Of a DNA stretch of 36,803 nucleotides, positions 24,119-32,641 are shown piece by piece; position 1 is the first letter of the stretch; the number at the start of each line of letters is the position of its first letter. The position numbers and the translations under genes are program-made. The notes beneath the pieces are model-generated. The model was given only the letters and a program-made list of their open reading frames with translations, searched no databases and had not been told where the DNA came from. Origin of the DNA: Actinobacteria bacterium UBA7398 (GTDB taxonomy: Bacteria; Actinomycetota; Actinomycetes; Nanopelagicales; Nanopelagicaceae); contig DKNC01000028.1 of assembly GCA_002470135.1 (NCBI GenBank), positions 1 through 36,803 of the forward strand, given 5' to 3'.

Positions 24119-26520
24119 GCGGTAACCGCCGAATAAGCAATAATCCCTCGGTCAATTCGTTTTAACGCATCTTTAATTACGGTGCGCATCTCCGGACGTG
24201 CGTTCAATAATTGGCCAAGCAAGTCAATTAATTGTCTGATTACTCGAACAAAATCGCCGACTGTTATTTCACTATCGCGTAGAATTGAACTAAGTGAATG
24301 GCCACTAGCCCATCGATAACTCTGCCAGATGAAATCCAAGTCCGGTTCGCGCTGCGTGGCTAAACTAAAATTACTTTCCAAAATAGTTAATTCACCCCAA
24401 GTTTTTACCAATTTCTCCAACGGCTCGTTGAGCGATTTAGGAATTCTTGGTGAGCTACTCTTGTCGTTTCTATTCTCGAAAACACAGGTTGATAATAAGG
24501 CAATTAATTCAGGCGCTGGCAGATTATCTAATATTCCCTTGCGTAACGATTCTGCTATCAAGAGATCTGTTTCTGCATAAATTTTTGTCAAAATCTCGCC
24601 GGATGCGGTGAGCGCATCGTTCTCAATATATTTAAGTTCAGTTAGAACTGAAATTATCCGATCGAAAGTTTTCGGAATAACGTTAGTGCGTGATTCTATG
24701 CGCTTGATTAAACCCGCATTTTCGCGAACGAGTCTTTCACCTTTCTCCGCTATCCGCGCATGTGCTTCTCGTTCCGGACATTGGTTACATGGATCAGATT
24801 TCATTTTTTTGCGTAACGCCGTAATTTCGTCTTCGCTTTTTTTAAGAAATTCTTTACGATTGCCACGGTAATTACGTCCCTGGGTAACTACTTCGCGTTC
24901 AATCGCTTTAATCTCTGCTCGATACGACATATATTGAGCGAAATCGCCTAAATCACATACGGATTCGTTGCGGTATTGCGTTATCAATTTATCACTTTTA
25001 CCGATTTGTTTTGTTAACCCAACTACCGCTCGATCTGCTTGAAATTGCGCGAATGAAGCAGCTAACGAACTCCGTGCAAGTTCGTGGTTGAACCGCGAAA
25101 TCAAATTTGCGCTCATATTGTAAGTTGGCGCAAATGAAGAGCGAAGCGGATATGTTCTCGTGCTGGCCAACCCGGCCGCCGTTCCAGAATCCACGGTTTC
25201 ATTCCAAAGTACGATTGCATTTCCCTCAATATCGATACCGCGTCGACCAGCCCTGCCAGTTAATTGGGTGTACTCCCCCGGGGTAATAGCTGCGTGCGTT
25301 TCACCATTCCATTTAGTTAGCTTTTCTAAAATTACAGTTCGAGCCGGCATATTTATTCCCAAAGCTAAAGTTTCAGTTGCAAAGACACATCTAATCAAGC
25401 CTCTTTGAAAAAGCTCCTCGATAGTTTCTTTAAACATTGGTAATAACCCAGCATGATGCGCAGCAATTCCGCGTTCTAGCGAATCGCACCATTGATAAAA
25501 ATCTAGAATTGCGTAGTCCTCCTGAGGTAGTTCTGCCGTTTTTTGTGCAATTACTTCCTGGATTTCAGCTCGCTCTGCGCTATTTGTCATTCTAAGATTT
25601 GCTTGGATGCAAGATCTAACGGCAGCATCGCATCCAACCCGTGAGAAAACAAAAAATATCGCTGGTAAATAACCTTGACTTTCCAATTTCTCGATTATCT
25701 CAGGCTTAGTAATTTGTTTTTGACGATGCGATTTGTAACCTGAACTGTTCCAATTCCGTTGACTTGACGTGCGGACATTGCGTTGTGAGTCTTTTTCTAT
25801 CTGTAAAATCTCTGGGTTTACTCGACCGTCGTCAACGAAGAGGTCCAATAGCCTGTTACCCATTAATACATGTTGATAAAGCGGGACTGGACGGATTTCA
25901 CTGACTACCACGGCGGTCTCGCCCCGGATCGTGTTCAACCATTCCCCGAACTCTTCCGCGTTGGAAACTGTTGCAGAGAGCGAAATTACCTGAATTCGCT
26001 CCGGCAGGTGAATCAGAATTTCTTCCCAGACTGCGCCGCGAAACTTATCCGCGAGATAATGAACCTCATCCATAACGACAAAACCTAAAGTTTCCAAAGT
26101 CTGAGATTGGGCGTAAATCATGTTCCGCAATACTTCAGTTGTCATCACAACTATGGCAGCTTCTCCATTTATTGATGAATCACCAGTAAGTAACCCAACG
26201 CTTTCTTCGCCGTAAACCGCAACTAATTCTTGAAATTTTTGATTTGATAAAGCCTTGATTGGCGTGGTGTAAAAACATTTCGATCCGTGCTTAATTGCTA
26301 AATGTGCGGCGAATTCACCGACTATAGTTTTTCCAGCCCCAGTTGGCGCTGCCACCAAAACACCTTTGCCAGATTCAATTGCGTGACAGGCGGTTATTTG
26401 AAATTCATCAAACGGAAAGCTATAGCCAGATTCAAACAATTGGGTGGCTAGAAACTTTTGGCGATTTTTTGCAGCGATAAAACGCTCGGACGGCGTTTCC
26501 ATTAAGGGTTTCGATGCCAT
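24115..26520 (-). CDS. helY: Ski2/Mtr4-like DEAD/DEAH helicase HelY
   Basis: An 801-residue superfamily 2 helicase. Motif I VAAPTGAGKT (~56-65), DEVHYLAD (motif II DEVH, ~150), LSATVSNAEEFGEW (motif III) and QLTGRAGRRGID (motif VI) are intact. The C-terminal half resembles the arch/DSHCT region of eukaryotic Ski2/Mtr4, with a CNQCPEREAHARIAE stretch near residue 580 that could hold a metal pair. Actinobacterial HelY is thought to act on RNA or in repair; the exact role is unsettled. It overlaps dgk by 19 nt and the exonuclease by 4 nt. Confidence 0.93.
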   Translation of the reverse strand: MASKPLMETPSERFIAAKNRQKFLATQLFESGYSFPFDEFQITACHAIESGKGVLVAAPTGAGKTIVGEFAAHLAIKHGSKCFYTTPIKALSNQKFQELVAVYGEESVGLLTGDSSINGEAAIVVMTTEVLRNMIYAQSQTLETLGFVVMDEVHYLADKFRGAVWEEILIHLPERIQVISLSATVSNAEEFGEWLNTIRGETAVVVSEIRPVPLYQHVLMGNRLLDLFVDDGRVNPEILQIEKDSQRNVRTSSQRNWNSSGYKSHRQKQITKPEIIEKLESQGYLPAIFFVFSRVGCDAAVRSCIQANLRMTNSAERAEIQEVIAQKTAELPQEDYAILDFYQWCDSLERGIAAHHAGLLPMFKETIEELFQRGLIRCVFATETLALGINMPARTVILEKLTKWNGETHAAITPGEYTQLTGRAGRRGIDIEGNAIVLWNETVDSGTAAGLASTRTYPLRSSFAPTYNMSANLISRFNHELARSSLAASFAQFQADRAVVGLTKQIGKSDKLITQYRNESVCDLGDFAQYMSYRAEIKAIEREVVTQGRNYRGNRKEFLKKSEDEITALRKKMKSDPCNQCPEREAHARIAEKGERLVRENAGLIKRIESRTNVIPKTFDRIISVLTELKYIENDALTASGEILTKIYAETDLLIAESLRKGILDNLPAPELIALLSTCVFENRNDKSSSPRIPKSLNEPLEKLVKTWGELTILESNFSLATQREPDLDFIWQSYRWASGHSLSSILRDSEITVGDFVRVIRQLIDLLGQLLNARPEMRTVIKDALKRIDRGIIAYSAVTA

Positions 26521-27380
26521 GTAAGTAAAGCTTTTGGTACAACTTTCGCGGTTATGGGTAGCGGTCCCACGCGTTCACCGTCGCCATACGCAATAGCATC
26601 CGCTTCGATTGTGATCTCACGGCAACGCCGAATTGTGACGGCGGGATGAGTTATATGTTTTCCAGAGAATACCTTAGGAAAGACTTTGAGGAATTCGATT
26701 TTAGAAACCGGCGCCAGGATCATCACATCAAAAAGACCATCGGTTATTGAGGCGCTCGGACAAACTTGCATGCCGCCACCGTAAGAGCTGCCATTCGCGA
26801 CCGCAATTAACATGGCTTTTGATTCGAACGGTTCTCCGTCAACTGTGAATCTATAAATCTTGGGTTTAAATATCGGTAATTCGAGTGCAATTGCAACATT
26901 ATATTTCATTGGACCACGGATAAATTTAATCCGGTTAGCCCGTTCATTAACTACGGAATCAAAGCCCGTACTTAAGATATCAGCGAAATATTCACCACCT
27001 GCAAATCCTAGATCGATTGCTTCCGCTGGCTTGGAGAAGGAGTGATTCAAAATTTCGGCAGGGTTATTTAAAGGCAAATTTTGAGCGCGCACAAAATCAT
27101 TTCCAGTTCCCGCCGGAATAACGATCAATTGAATTTCGGTTAGCGCTAATTTTTGGATTATTAAGTGCACCGAGCCGTCACCACCAACTAAAACTATTCG
27201 TTCGATATCACCTTTACTAAGTTCTGTATTTAGTGAGTGATTAGTTGAAGCTGCAGAATTCTCGAGAATCTGATGAAATTTCAGGTTACGTTTATGCAGC
27301 AGTTCTGCTGTAGCTGCTCCTATTTTTTTCCCTTTGCCTCCGCCTGATGCGGGGTTGATAACTAGGAGCGTTCGTTTCAT
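26502..27380 (-). CDS. Diacylglycerol kinase family lipid kinase
   Basis: 292 residues of the DagK/YegS fold. It has NPASGGGKGKK at the N-terminus, the nucleotide-binding VGGDGSVH (~64-71) and PAGTGNDFVRA (~92-102), and a C-terminal beta domain including GDGERVGPLPI. It phosphorylates diacylglycerol or a related lipid such as sphingosine- or ceramide-like substrates; the substrate cannot be read from sequence. It is coupled to tatC by an ATGA overlap. It matches the YegS-type kinases seen beside tatC/helY in several actinobacteria. Confidence 0.88.
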   Translation of the reverse strand: MKRTLLVINPASGGGKGKKIGAATAELLHKRNLKFHQILENSAASTNHSLNTELSKGDIERIVLVGGDGSVHLIIQKLALTEIQLIVIPAGTGNDFVRAQNLPLNNPAEILNHSFSKPAEAIDLGFAGGEYFADILSTGFDSVVNERANRIKFIRGPMKYNVAIALELPIFKPKIYRFTVDGEPFESKAMLIAVANGSSYGGGMQVCPSASITDGLFDVMILAPVSKIEFLKVFPKVFSGKHITHPAVTIRRCREITIEADAIAYGDGERVGPLPITAKVVPKALLTWHRNP

Positions 27381-28285
27381 TTCTTACTCTTTTTCGCAAC
27401 CGATTTCTTCTTCGCAACAGACTTCCTGACTTTGGTAACGGGTATTGCGGGTTCTGTAAATTCTAAATCAGCTAGCGGAGTTGGTTCTTCATCTAATAAG
27501 GATGCGGCATCATCGGCGATGTATGGCTTGCGTTGTCGTCGCTTTTTATCAATTAAGAGCGCGATGCCGCCACTTCCAAAATAGAAAACTATAAGCGGCA
27601 GCGCTAGTAAGCCCATAGTTATTGGATCTCCAGTAGGGGTGAATGCTGCGGTAAAAAGGCAGATCCCAAAAACGGCTAATCGCCATGGTTTTAAAATACC
27701 TTTCCCAGATAGCACCCCAGCCAAACTTAGCGAAACTAAGAACACTGGAAGTTCGAATGCAATTCCAAAGAGCAAAATCACGCGCATCACAAAGTCCAAA
27801 TAATCGTCAAACTTCACCAAGTTTGATAGCGCATTTGGGGTGAACCCAAAAAGTACCTTGATCGCCATTGGTAATACTAGATAACCAAGTATCGCACCGC
27901 CGGCAAAAAATGGCGTAGCGCAAACAATAAACAAAATTGAGTAGCGTCGTTCTTTTTTATGTAAGCCTGGCGCTACGAAAGCCCAAAGCTGATATATCCA
28001 AAATGGTGCCGCCAATATAACTCCGGTTAAGAGCGCTACCTTGATCTGTAAATTTAGTGGCCCTAAAACGCCATTTATATATAAAGATCCGCACTGGGTT
28101 GCGCCGGATAACTGCGCTTTTCTTAGATCACATACTGGTTCGGCAAGAGTTGTAATAATTGGGTTATAGAGAATCCAACCGAGAATTGAAAAGACCAAAA
28201 TGAAAAAAGTAGCTCGTACTATTCGTTTTCTGAACTCTCTTAAATGCTCTAACAACGGCATTCGGCCGTCAGCAGATGACGCCAT
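27377..28285 (-). CDS. tatC: Twin-arginine translocase subunit TatC
   Basis: Polytopic receptor of the Tat export pathway for folded proteins. It begins with MPLLEHLREFRKRIVRA, the conserved cytoplasmic N-terminus, and has about six membrane segments up to residue ~250. FGIAFELPVFL (~170) holds the conserved Glu. The C-terminal ~60 residues are hydrophilic and end in Lys-rich repeats (KSVAKKKSVAKKSKK). 302 residues. GGAG is ~10 nt before ATG 28285. It heads a run of overlapping genes (tatC-dgk-helY-exonuclease-lnt-ppm) ending at dif. Confidence 0.96.
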   Translation of the reverse strand: MASSADGRMPLLEHLREFRKRIVRATFFILVFSILGWILYNPIITTLAEPVCDLRKAQLSGATQCGSLYINGVLGPLNLQIKVALLTGVILAAPFWIYQLWAFVAPGLHKKERRYSILFIVCATPFFAGGAILGYLVLPMAIKVLFGFTPNALSNLVKFDDYLDFVMRVILLFGIAFELPVFLVSLSLAGVLSGKGILKPWRLAVFGICLFTAAFTPTGDPITMGLLALPLIVFYFGSGGIALLIDKKRRQRKPYIADDAASLLDEEPTPLADLEFTEPAIPVTKVRKSVAKKKSVAKKSKK

Positions 28286-28330
28286 TGCTAATATGCTCCG
28301 TTACCTAAATCGGTCGTTCTTAGCGTAGGC

Positions 28331-28516
28331 CTACTTCTCAGCTGTTGGAGTGTCGCCTTTTTTATCTTCATCCTTATTCAACTCTTTAACTTCGCTCTTA
28401 AAGATCCGGAGCGATCGACCCAACGAGCGGGCTGAATCCGGTAAACGCTTGGCTCCAAAAAGTACGATTACAACTAAAAGCAGAATCAAAATGTGTGATG
28501 GTTCGCGAAGAAACAT
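28331..28516 (-). CDS. tatA: Twin-arginine translocase subunit TatA
   Basis: 61 residues: one N-terminal membrane helix (HILILLLVVIVLFGAKRLP, ~8-26) with the FG hinge, then an amphipathic helix (DSARSLGRSLRIFKSEVKEL) and a charged tail. This is a typical TatA/E pore-forming subunit. GGGTGG lies just before ATG 28516, with a TATAAG-like -10 close upstream. No tatB is in the window; many actinobacteria place tatB elsewhere. Confidence 0.95.
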   Translation of the reverse strand: MFLREPSHILILLLVVIVLFGAKRLPDSARSLGRSLRIFKSEVKELNKDEDKKGDTPTAEK

Positions 28517-28591
28517 TGCCCACCCTTTACTTATAACTATGCGAAGAGCTTAATCCCCTCGACTGTTGCGCCTACGCTACCCCAAAATCCG

Positions 28592-28605
28592 ACATTTCGG
28601 AATGT
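28592..28605 (-). promoter_or_regulatory. Small hairpin between pafC and tatA
   Basis: ACATT (28592-28596) and AATGT (28601-28605) form a 5-bp stem with a 4-nt loop, in the 115-nt gap after pafC. A short T run (4) follows in the minus direction. At best a weak or partial terminator between pafBC and tatAC transcription. Confidence 0.25.
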
Positions 28606-28631
28606 GAACCCAAAAATTGATGTTTTTGACC

Positions 28632-29555
28632 TCAATAATTGGAGAGCGCGATTTTGGCTCGGGCGGCCACTTCATGGGCAAATTGCACGGGCGCCAGGAT
28701 TTTAATATGGCCGGCATTTGCAAGCACATTCCGCAATATCCATTCACTATCCCAAACTTCAACTGATGCAATCATTTCCGTCTGATCGATTTCGATTACG
28801 CGATCTTGGACATTTTCAATAAACGATAAAGCTGATCGGTCGTATTGAAATTTAATCGTAACTCTTCTCTCCGGCGTTAATAGCATCGGATCAGTATCAG
28901 AATTAACGTCGGCTAGAGCATCCGAAGCCTGGTCGCAACTTAAAATCCGCGCGATTGCAAAAGTTCGATTTGCCTTAGAAAGAAAACACCAAGTTAAAAG
29001 TAGAAACTCATCCCCTTGTTGGAAAACCTCTATCGGCAAAACTTTTCGCTTTGTAATTTCATCTTTTGAGGTATTTAAATATGAAATATTCAAGGCAGTG
29101 CGGCTTTGCATCGCTCTATTTATGCAATCTATATGCGGAAGGTGTCGGTCATCAGCATAAAGAATGGAGTTTGCAGCAGCGCTCTCTATTAGTAACTTCA
29201 ACCTAGTTTGGAGATTTTTAGCAATTTGTTGCTTAACTGGATCAATTATCTGAGTTTGCACAACATCTAAACCCATTATTAGAATCGATAACTCTTCGCT
29301 ACTAAGTTTTCTTGGTTTATCTAGATTTTGTGGTTCTCGTACTGTTACAAATCCATGTTCAAAAGATAAGTCGATTAATTCCAATGCAGTGTATTGTGGC
29401 AAACCACACATGAAAATAAGGTTCAAATCTGCCAATATTTCTTTTTCAGTAACACCAAATTCCTTAGCTAAATCGACGATGGTAATGCCTTGGTGCGAAA
29501 GAATGAATGGTATTAAATCTAACAATCTAGCGGTGCGAGCAAGTGGCTTATCCAT
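28632..29555 (-). CDS. pafC: WYL-domain transcriptional regulator PafC
   Basis: PafC pairs with PafB to activate the LexA-independent DNA-damage response in actinobacteria. About 307 residues: N-terminal winged helix (ARTARLLDLIPFILSHQGIT, IVDLAKEFGVTEKEILADL), a central WYL domain (ALNISYLNTSKDEITKRKVL, ~160-230, where family residues are partly divergent) and a C-terminal WCX-type extension. I chose ATG 29555 (MDKPLARTARLL) because it matches the family start and overlaps pafB by 8 nt; TTG 29585 would add ten residues with no similarity. Named for proteasome accessory factor by location, not by proteasome function. Confidence 0.9.
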   Translation of the reverse strand: MDKPLARTARLLDLIPFILSHQGITIVDLAKEFGVTEKEILADLNLIFMCGLPQYTALELIDLSFEHGFVTVREPQNLDKPRKLSSEELSILIMGLDVVQTQIIDPVKQQIAKNLQTRLKLLIESAAANSILYADDRHLPHIDCINRAMQSRTALNISYLNTSKDEITKRKVLPIEVFQQGDEFLLLTWCFLSKANRTFAIARILSCDQASDALADVNSDTDPMLLTPERRVTIKFQYDRSALSFIENVQDRVIEIDQTEMIASVEVWDSEWILRNVLANAGHIKILAPVQFAHEVAARAKIALSNY

Positions 29556-30495
29556 TCTTGGCCATTTCTTGTAACGAGGTGACAACGGCCATTTTCAAAT
29601 CTTTAGGTGAAATCACAATTACATCTGGGCTGTACCAAAGTATTTCTTGTATGGTTTCCGGACGATTATTTTCGATAAATTCGAGCTCATCCCATTCAGC
29701 ATCATTTCTGATTATTTTGGATTTCTGGCGCAACCCGTGGCATCTATCTTTACGGACTTGCAGAATTACCGGGGTTTGCGCTCGATCTTGGAGCATTACT
29801 AAATGGTGTGAAATATCGAAATCTATCGGGAGCTGAAAAGCGCCAACTTTGCCACGGACTTTGCATCCGAGAGCGATCCGCGCCACTTTAAAAACACGTA
29901 TCGCGTCCTTTGCGACATCTCGTCCAACTAAATACCACTGGCCCCGCCAAGCCGCAATCCCATATGGTTGAATTTCGCGCTCTGCTAATCGATTTGTGTG
30001 GTCTGGATATTCAAATACTAGGATCTGTGCCGCAATGGTGGCGTTCCATAGCAGTGCAAAATTGGAATTGCTGATTTTTATATGAAATGGCGCATCAACG
30101 TAATTGGTTGCGTCGTTTTCGATTCCAAGAGAGCGAAGTTTTCGAAGTGCGCTCTGCGCCGAATTGGAAAAAGTAGCGTCTTGCCAAGTCTTTGCCGCGA
30201 CTGCTAGTAGTGAAAGCTCTTCGGCAGTTAAATTCTCTAGCGCAAGGGCGTATTCACTTTGCTTAATCCGATAACCCGGTTCATCATCGAAAAGTGGATC
30301 TAATCCCCCCACCTCTATGACAATACCCAGATTTCGTAAATCATCCTTATCGCGTTCGAACATTCGCTCCATGGCTTCTGCGTTTCCACTATATCCAGCC
30401 ACGATTGCGAATATCTGACTCTTCTTTATGTAACGTTGGGCAGCCAATAGCGCCATTGTGAGGTTTATTAAACGCTCTGCTTTCTCGATGGGCAT
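29548..30495 (-). CDS. pafB: WYL-domain transcriptional regulator PafB
   Basis: Partner of PafC. 315 residues: N-terminal helix-turn-helix (ERLINLTMALLAAQRYIKKS, YSGNAEAMERMFERDKDDL), a WYL domain (residues ~160-235, EREIQPYGIAAWRGQWYLVG) and a C-terminal WCX region. PafBC responds to single-stranded DNA and works with RNA polymerase at RecA-NDp promoters (TTGTCRGTG-N8-TANNNT). Its own start has a TAGCCT -10 box 6 nt upstream and no Shine-Dalgarno, so it is probably leaderless. It is divergent from FKBP. Proteasome genes are absent from the locus. Confidence 0.9.
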   Translation of the reverse strand: MPIEKAERLINLTMALLAAQRYIKKSQIFAIVAGYSGNAEAMERMFERDKDDLRNLGIVIEVGGLDPLFDDEPGYRIKQSEYALALENLTAEELSLLAVAAKTWQDATFSNSAQSALRKLRSLGIENDATNYVDAPFHIKISNSNFALLWNATIAAQILVFEYPDHTNRLAEREIQPYGIAAWRGQWYLVGRDVAKDAIRVFKVARIALGCKVRGKVGAFQLPIDFDISHHLVMLQDRAQTPVILQVRKDRCHGLRQKSKIIRNDAEWDELEFIENNRPETIQEILWYSPDVIVISPKDLKMAVVTSLQEMAKNG

Positions 30496-30501
30496 GAGGT
30501 A

Positions 30502-30507
30502 AGGCTA
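30502..30507 (-). promoter_or_regulatory. Likely -10 box of pafB, leaderless
   Basis: On the minus strand TAGCCT ends 6 nt before ATG 30495, with no Shine-Dalgarno. It fits a leaderless transcript. No RecA-NDp-type element precedes it, so no clear self-activation signal is seen. Confidence 0.5.
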
Positions 30508-30561
30508 CCGACCTTGCTAGGATTTGCTTTACGCTCTGCCCCGGAACTAACCGCAGAAAGA

Positions 30562-30567
30562 TAGGTT
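30562..30567 (+). promoter_or_regulatory. Likely -10 box of FKBP gene, leaderless
   Basis: TAGGTT ends 4 nt before ATG 30572; the intervening TAAA leaves no room for a ribosome site. The divergent pafB promoter lies ~55 nt away. Confidence 0.45.
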
Positions 30568-30571
30568 TAAA

Positions 30572-31075
30572 ATGCAGAAGTTATTAGCTTTACCATTAGC
30601 TTTAATTATTTCTATTTCATTGGCCGCATGTAGCACCGACGGAGGAGTTGAAACCATGAGTGAAAATCAGAGTAATGGCACTGCCGCAGCAGGGCTTCCA
30701 GTAGTTACGGGCGCCGCTGGCGCGGAACCAATTATCACGCCTCCAACTGGAGCCGCACCTAGCGCTATGCAAACTAAAGATTTGATTGTAGGCACCGGTG
30801 GTCTGGTTTTAGCAACGTCTACTTTGACAGTTCATTACGTTTTAATGGCTTGGTCAACCGGCAAGGTTGTTGAATCTTCTTGGAGCGGTGATCCAGCCAC
30901 CTTCCCATTAAGTGGAGTTATAACTGGATGGCAAGAAGGAATGCCAGGGATGAAAATCGGTGGCCGACGATTATTAGTTCTACCGCCGGATAAGGGTTAT
31001 GGCGCTGCAGGTGGCGGCCCGATCGGACCGAACGAAACCTTAATCTTCGTGGTCGATGTAATCGGGATTAGTTAA
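30572..31075 (+). CDS. FKBP-type peptidyl-prolyl isomerase lipoprotein
   Basis: A secreted folding helper. The signal peptide MQKLLALPLALIISISLAAC has lipobox Leu-Ala-Ala-Cys20. A Gly/Pro/Ala-rich linker (~30-65) leads to one FKBP domain (~68-167): LTVHYVLMAWSTGKVVESSW, FPLSGVITGWQEGMPGMKIG, GGRRLLVLPPDKGYG, GPNETLIFVVDVIGIS, with the conserved binding-pocket pattern. FKBP genes sit beside pafA/pafBC in streptomycetes and relatives. It is the only + strand gene between 21 kb and 36.1 kb. The lipoprotein would be processed by Lgt, LspA and the Lnt encoded here. Confidence 0.92.
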   Translation: MQKLLALPLALIISISLAACSTDGGVETMSENQSNGTAAAGLPVVTGAAGAEPIITPPTGAAPSAMQTKDLIVGTGGLVLATSTLTVHYVLMAWSTGKVVESSWSGDPATFPLSGVITGWQEGMPGMKIGGRRLLVLPPDKGYGAAGGGPIGPNETLIFVVDVIGIS

Positions 31076-31078
31076 AAA

Positions 31079-31939
31079 TTACTCGTCGTCAACGGCGCCG
31101 TATGCACCTTTAGAGGGGCGACGGCGCCGTTTTAGCGCGGTCGTGCCTTCGGCAACTTTACGTGCAAAAATAATAAAACCTGTGTGAGCATTCATCTTGT
31201 GTTGTGGGCGAACCGCAAGTCCTTCGTGATGCCAACCACGAATTAACCCTTCAAAACTTTCGGGTTCAGTAAAACGTTCATCAGCTTTTAGCGCTTCGGC
31301 TAATTTTGATAATTGGGTGGTGGTTGCAACATAGGCGGCAAATACCCCACCCGGTTTCATTACGTTATAAGCCATTTCTACACATTCCCATGGCGCTAAC
31401 ATGTCGAGAATCACTCGATCGAAATCTGAACAATCTACTAAATCTTGTACTGCGCCAATCGTCAGTTGCCATTGTTTAGGTTTCTCGCCAAAATAAGAAA
31501 TAACATTCTTTTCGGCAATGGCTGCAAAATCTTCGCGCTTTTCAAATGAGTGCAGCGACCCATTGGCACCTACCGCGCGCAATAGCGAAATGCTTAGCGC
31601 ACCGCTGCCGGCCCCAGCTTCTAATACTTTTGCGCCTGGGAAGATATCGGCATATCCGAGAATCAACGCGGCATCTTTCGGATAAACAATAGTGGCGCCT
31701 CTCGGCATTGAAAGTACGAAATCAGTTAGTAATGGTCGGAAAGCTTGATATTTTGTGCCGGCGTTAGTGGTGAATATGGAACCTTCCGGGGCTCCAATTA
31801 AAGCCTCGTGCTCCAGCCAACCTTTATGGGTATGAAATTGTCCGCCTATCGCCAAATTGATTGAGTACAACTTTCCTTTTTCGTCGGTTAATTGCACGCG
31901 ATCGCCAATCCGAAACGGGCCGGATGGATTGAAGTTCAT
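31079..31939 (-). CDS. trmI: tRNA (adenine-58-N1)-methyltransferase
   Basis: Methylates A58 in the T-loop of tRNAs as a homotetramer. 286 residues: an N-terminal beta domain (FRIGDRVQLTDEKGKLYSIN), the SAM site VLEAGAGSGALSISLLRAVG (~112-131), an acidic loop LHSFEKREDF, and LDMLAPWECVEMAYNVMKPG. It ends in an Arg/Lys-rich tail (LKRRRRPSKGAYG). Equivalent to M. tuberculosis Rv2118c, whose neighbour is normally mpa/arc; here the neighbour is FKBP, 3 nt away stop to stop. Confidence 0.95.
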   Translation of the reverse strand: MNFNPSGPFRIGDRVQLTDEKGKLYSINLAIGGQFHTHKGWLEHEALIGAPEGSIFTTNAGTKYQAFRPLLTDFVLSMPRGATIVYPKDAALILGYADIFPGAKVLEAGAGSGALSISLLRAVGANGSLHSFEKREDFAAIAEKNVISYFGEKPKQWQLTIGAVQDLVDCSDFDRVILDMLAPWECVEMAYNVMKPGGVFAAYVATTTQLSKLAEALKADERFTEPESFEGLIRGWHHEGLAVRPQHKMNAHTGFIIFARKVAEGTTALKRRRRPSKGAYGAVDDE

Positions 31940-31945
31940 AGCGAC

Positions 31946-31951
31946 ACCATA
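31946..31951 (-). promoter_or_regulatory. Likely -10 box of trmI, leaderless
   Basis: On the minus strand TATGGT ends 6 nt before ATG 31939, with no Shine-Dalgarno. Transcript start would fall on or next to the start codon. Confidence 0.5.
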
Positions 31952-31960
31952 TCTTTACTG

Positions 31961-32641
31961 TTAAACAAAAACTAATCTTCCATAAATATCTTGAAGTTTT
32001 TCTAGATTGATATCTCTTAAGGATGGCAGAACCTGCAAACGCGGACTATTAGGTAACTCCCCTAAATGAGAAATTCCGATTACCGCTGCACCGCTGGCTA
32101 TCGCAGCTGTCACCCCAACATAGGAATCCTCTAGAATTAAACACTCTCGAATATCAATTCCTAATAGATCAGCCGCTTTGCAATAACCCTCTGGCGAAGG
32201 TTTGCTTTCTGAAACATCATCGCAAGAAATGGTGGTTGCAAAACGCTCGTAACCAATCGAAGTCATTGCGGCATTTACAAGCGAGCGAGAGCTTGCAGTG
32301 ACCAAGGCCATTGGGATATTCGCTTTAAAACAACTATCAAATAGCGCCTTTGCACCATCGGCGTATGCAACTCCCGCGGCTAATTTCATTTCCATTCGTT
32401 TTACTAAATTAGTTGCAAAAAAACTTGGAGTTTCTTGGTGGTTAGTTTTATCAGCCATATACATAGCAACGCGAACCATTGGCCCACCTAAACACGCAAT
32501 TTGATCAGCTTCATCCCAACTCGTATTGAATATTGCCATCAATTCTTCTTCGGCTTCTACCCAAAGTGGTTCCGAATTAATTAGGGTGCCATCCATATCC
32601 CAAAGAATCGCTTTGAAGGTGCTCAACTTTTCAAGTGGCAT
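31961..32641 (-). CDS. HAD-superfamily phosphatase
   Basis: 226 residues of beta-phosphoglucomutase/phosphatase-like HAD type: nucleophile motif WDMDGTLINSEP (first Asp in the DxD), cap domain (~20-90), motif II VTASSRSL, motif III Lys in KPSPEGY and motif IV LILEDSYVGVTAA. Substrate unknown; a HAD gene between metH and trmI is conserved in actinobacteria. I chose ATG 32641 (MPLEKLSTFKAIL) since family similarity begins there and it overlaps the metH stop; the open frame continues 90 nt upstream without similarity. Confidence 0.88.
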   Translation of the reverse strand: MPLEKLSTFKAILWDMDGTLINSEPLWVEAEEELMAIFNTSWDEADQIACLGGPMVRVAMYMADKTNHQETPSFFATNLVKRMEMKLAAGVAYADGAKALFDSCFKANIPMALVTASSRSLVNAAMTSIGYERFATTISCDDVSESKPSPEGYCKAADLLGIDIRECLILEDSYVGVTAAIASGAAVIGISHLGELPNSPRLQVLPSLRDINLEKLQDIYGRLVFV

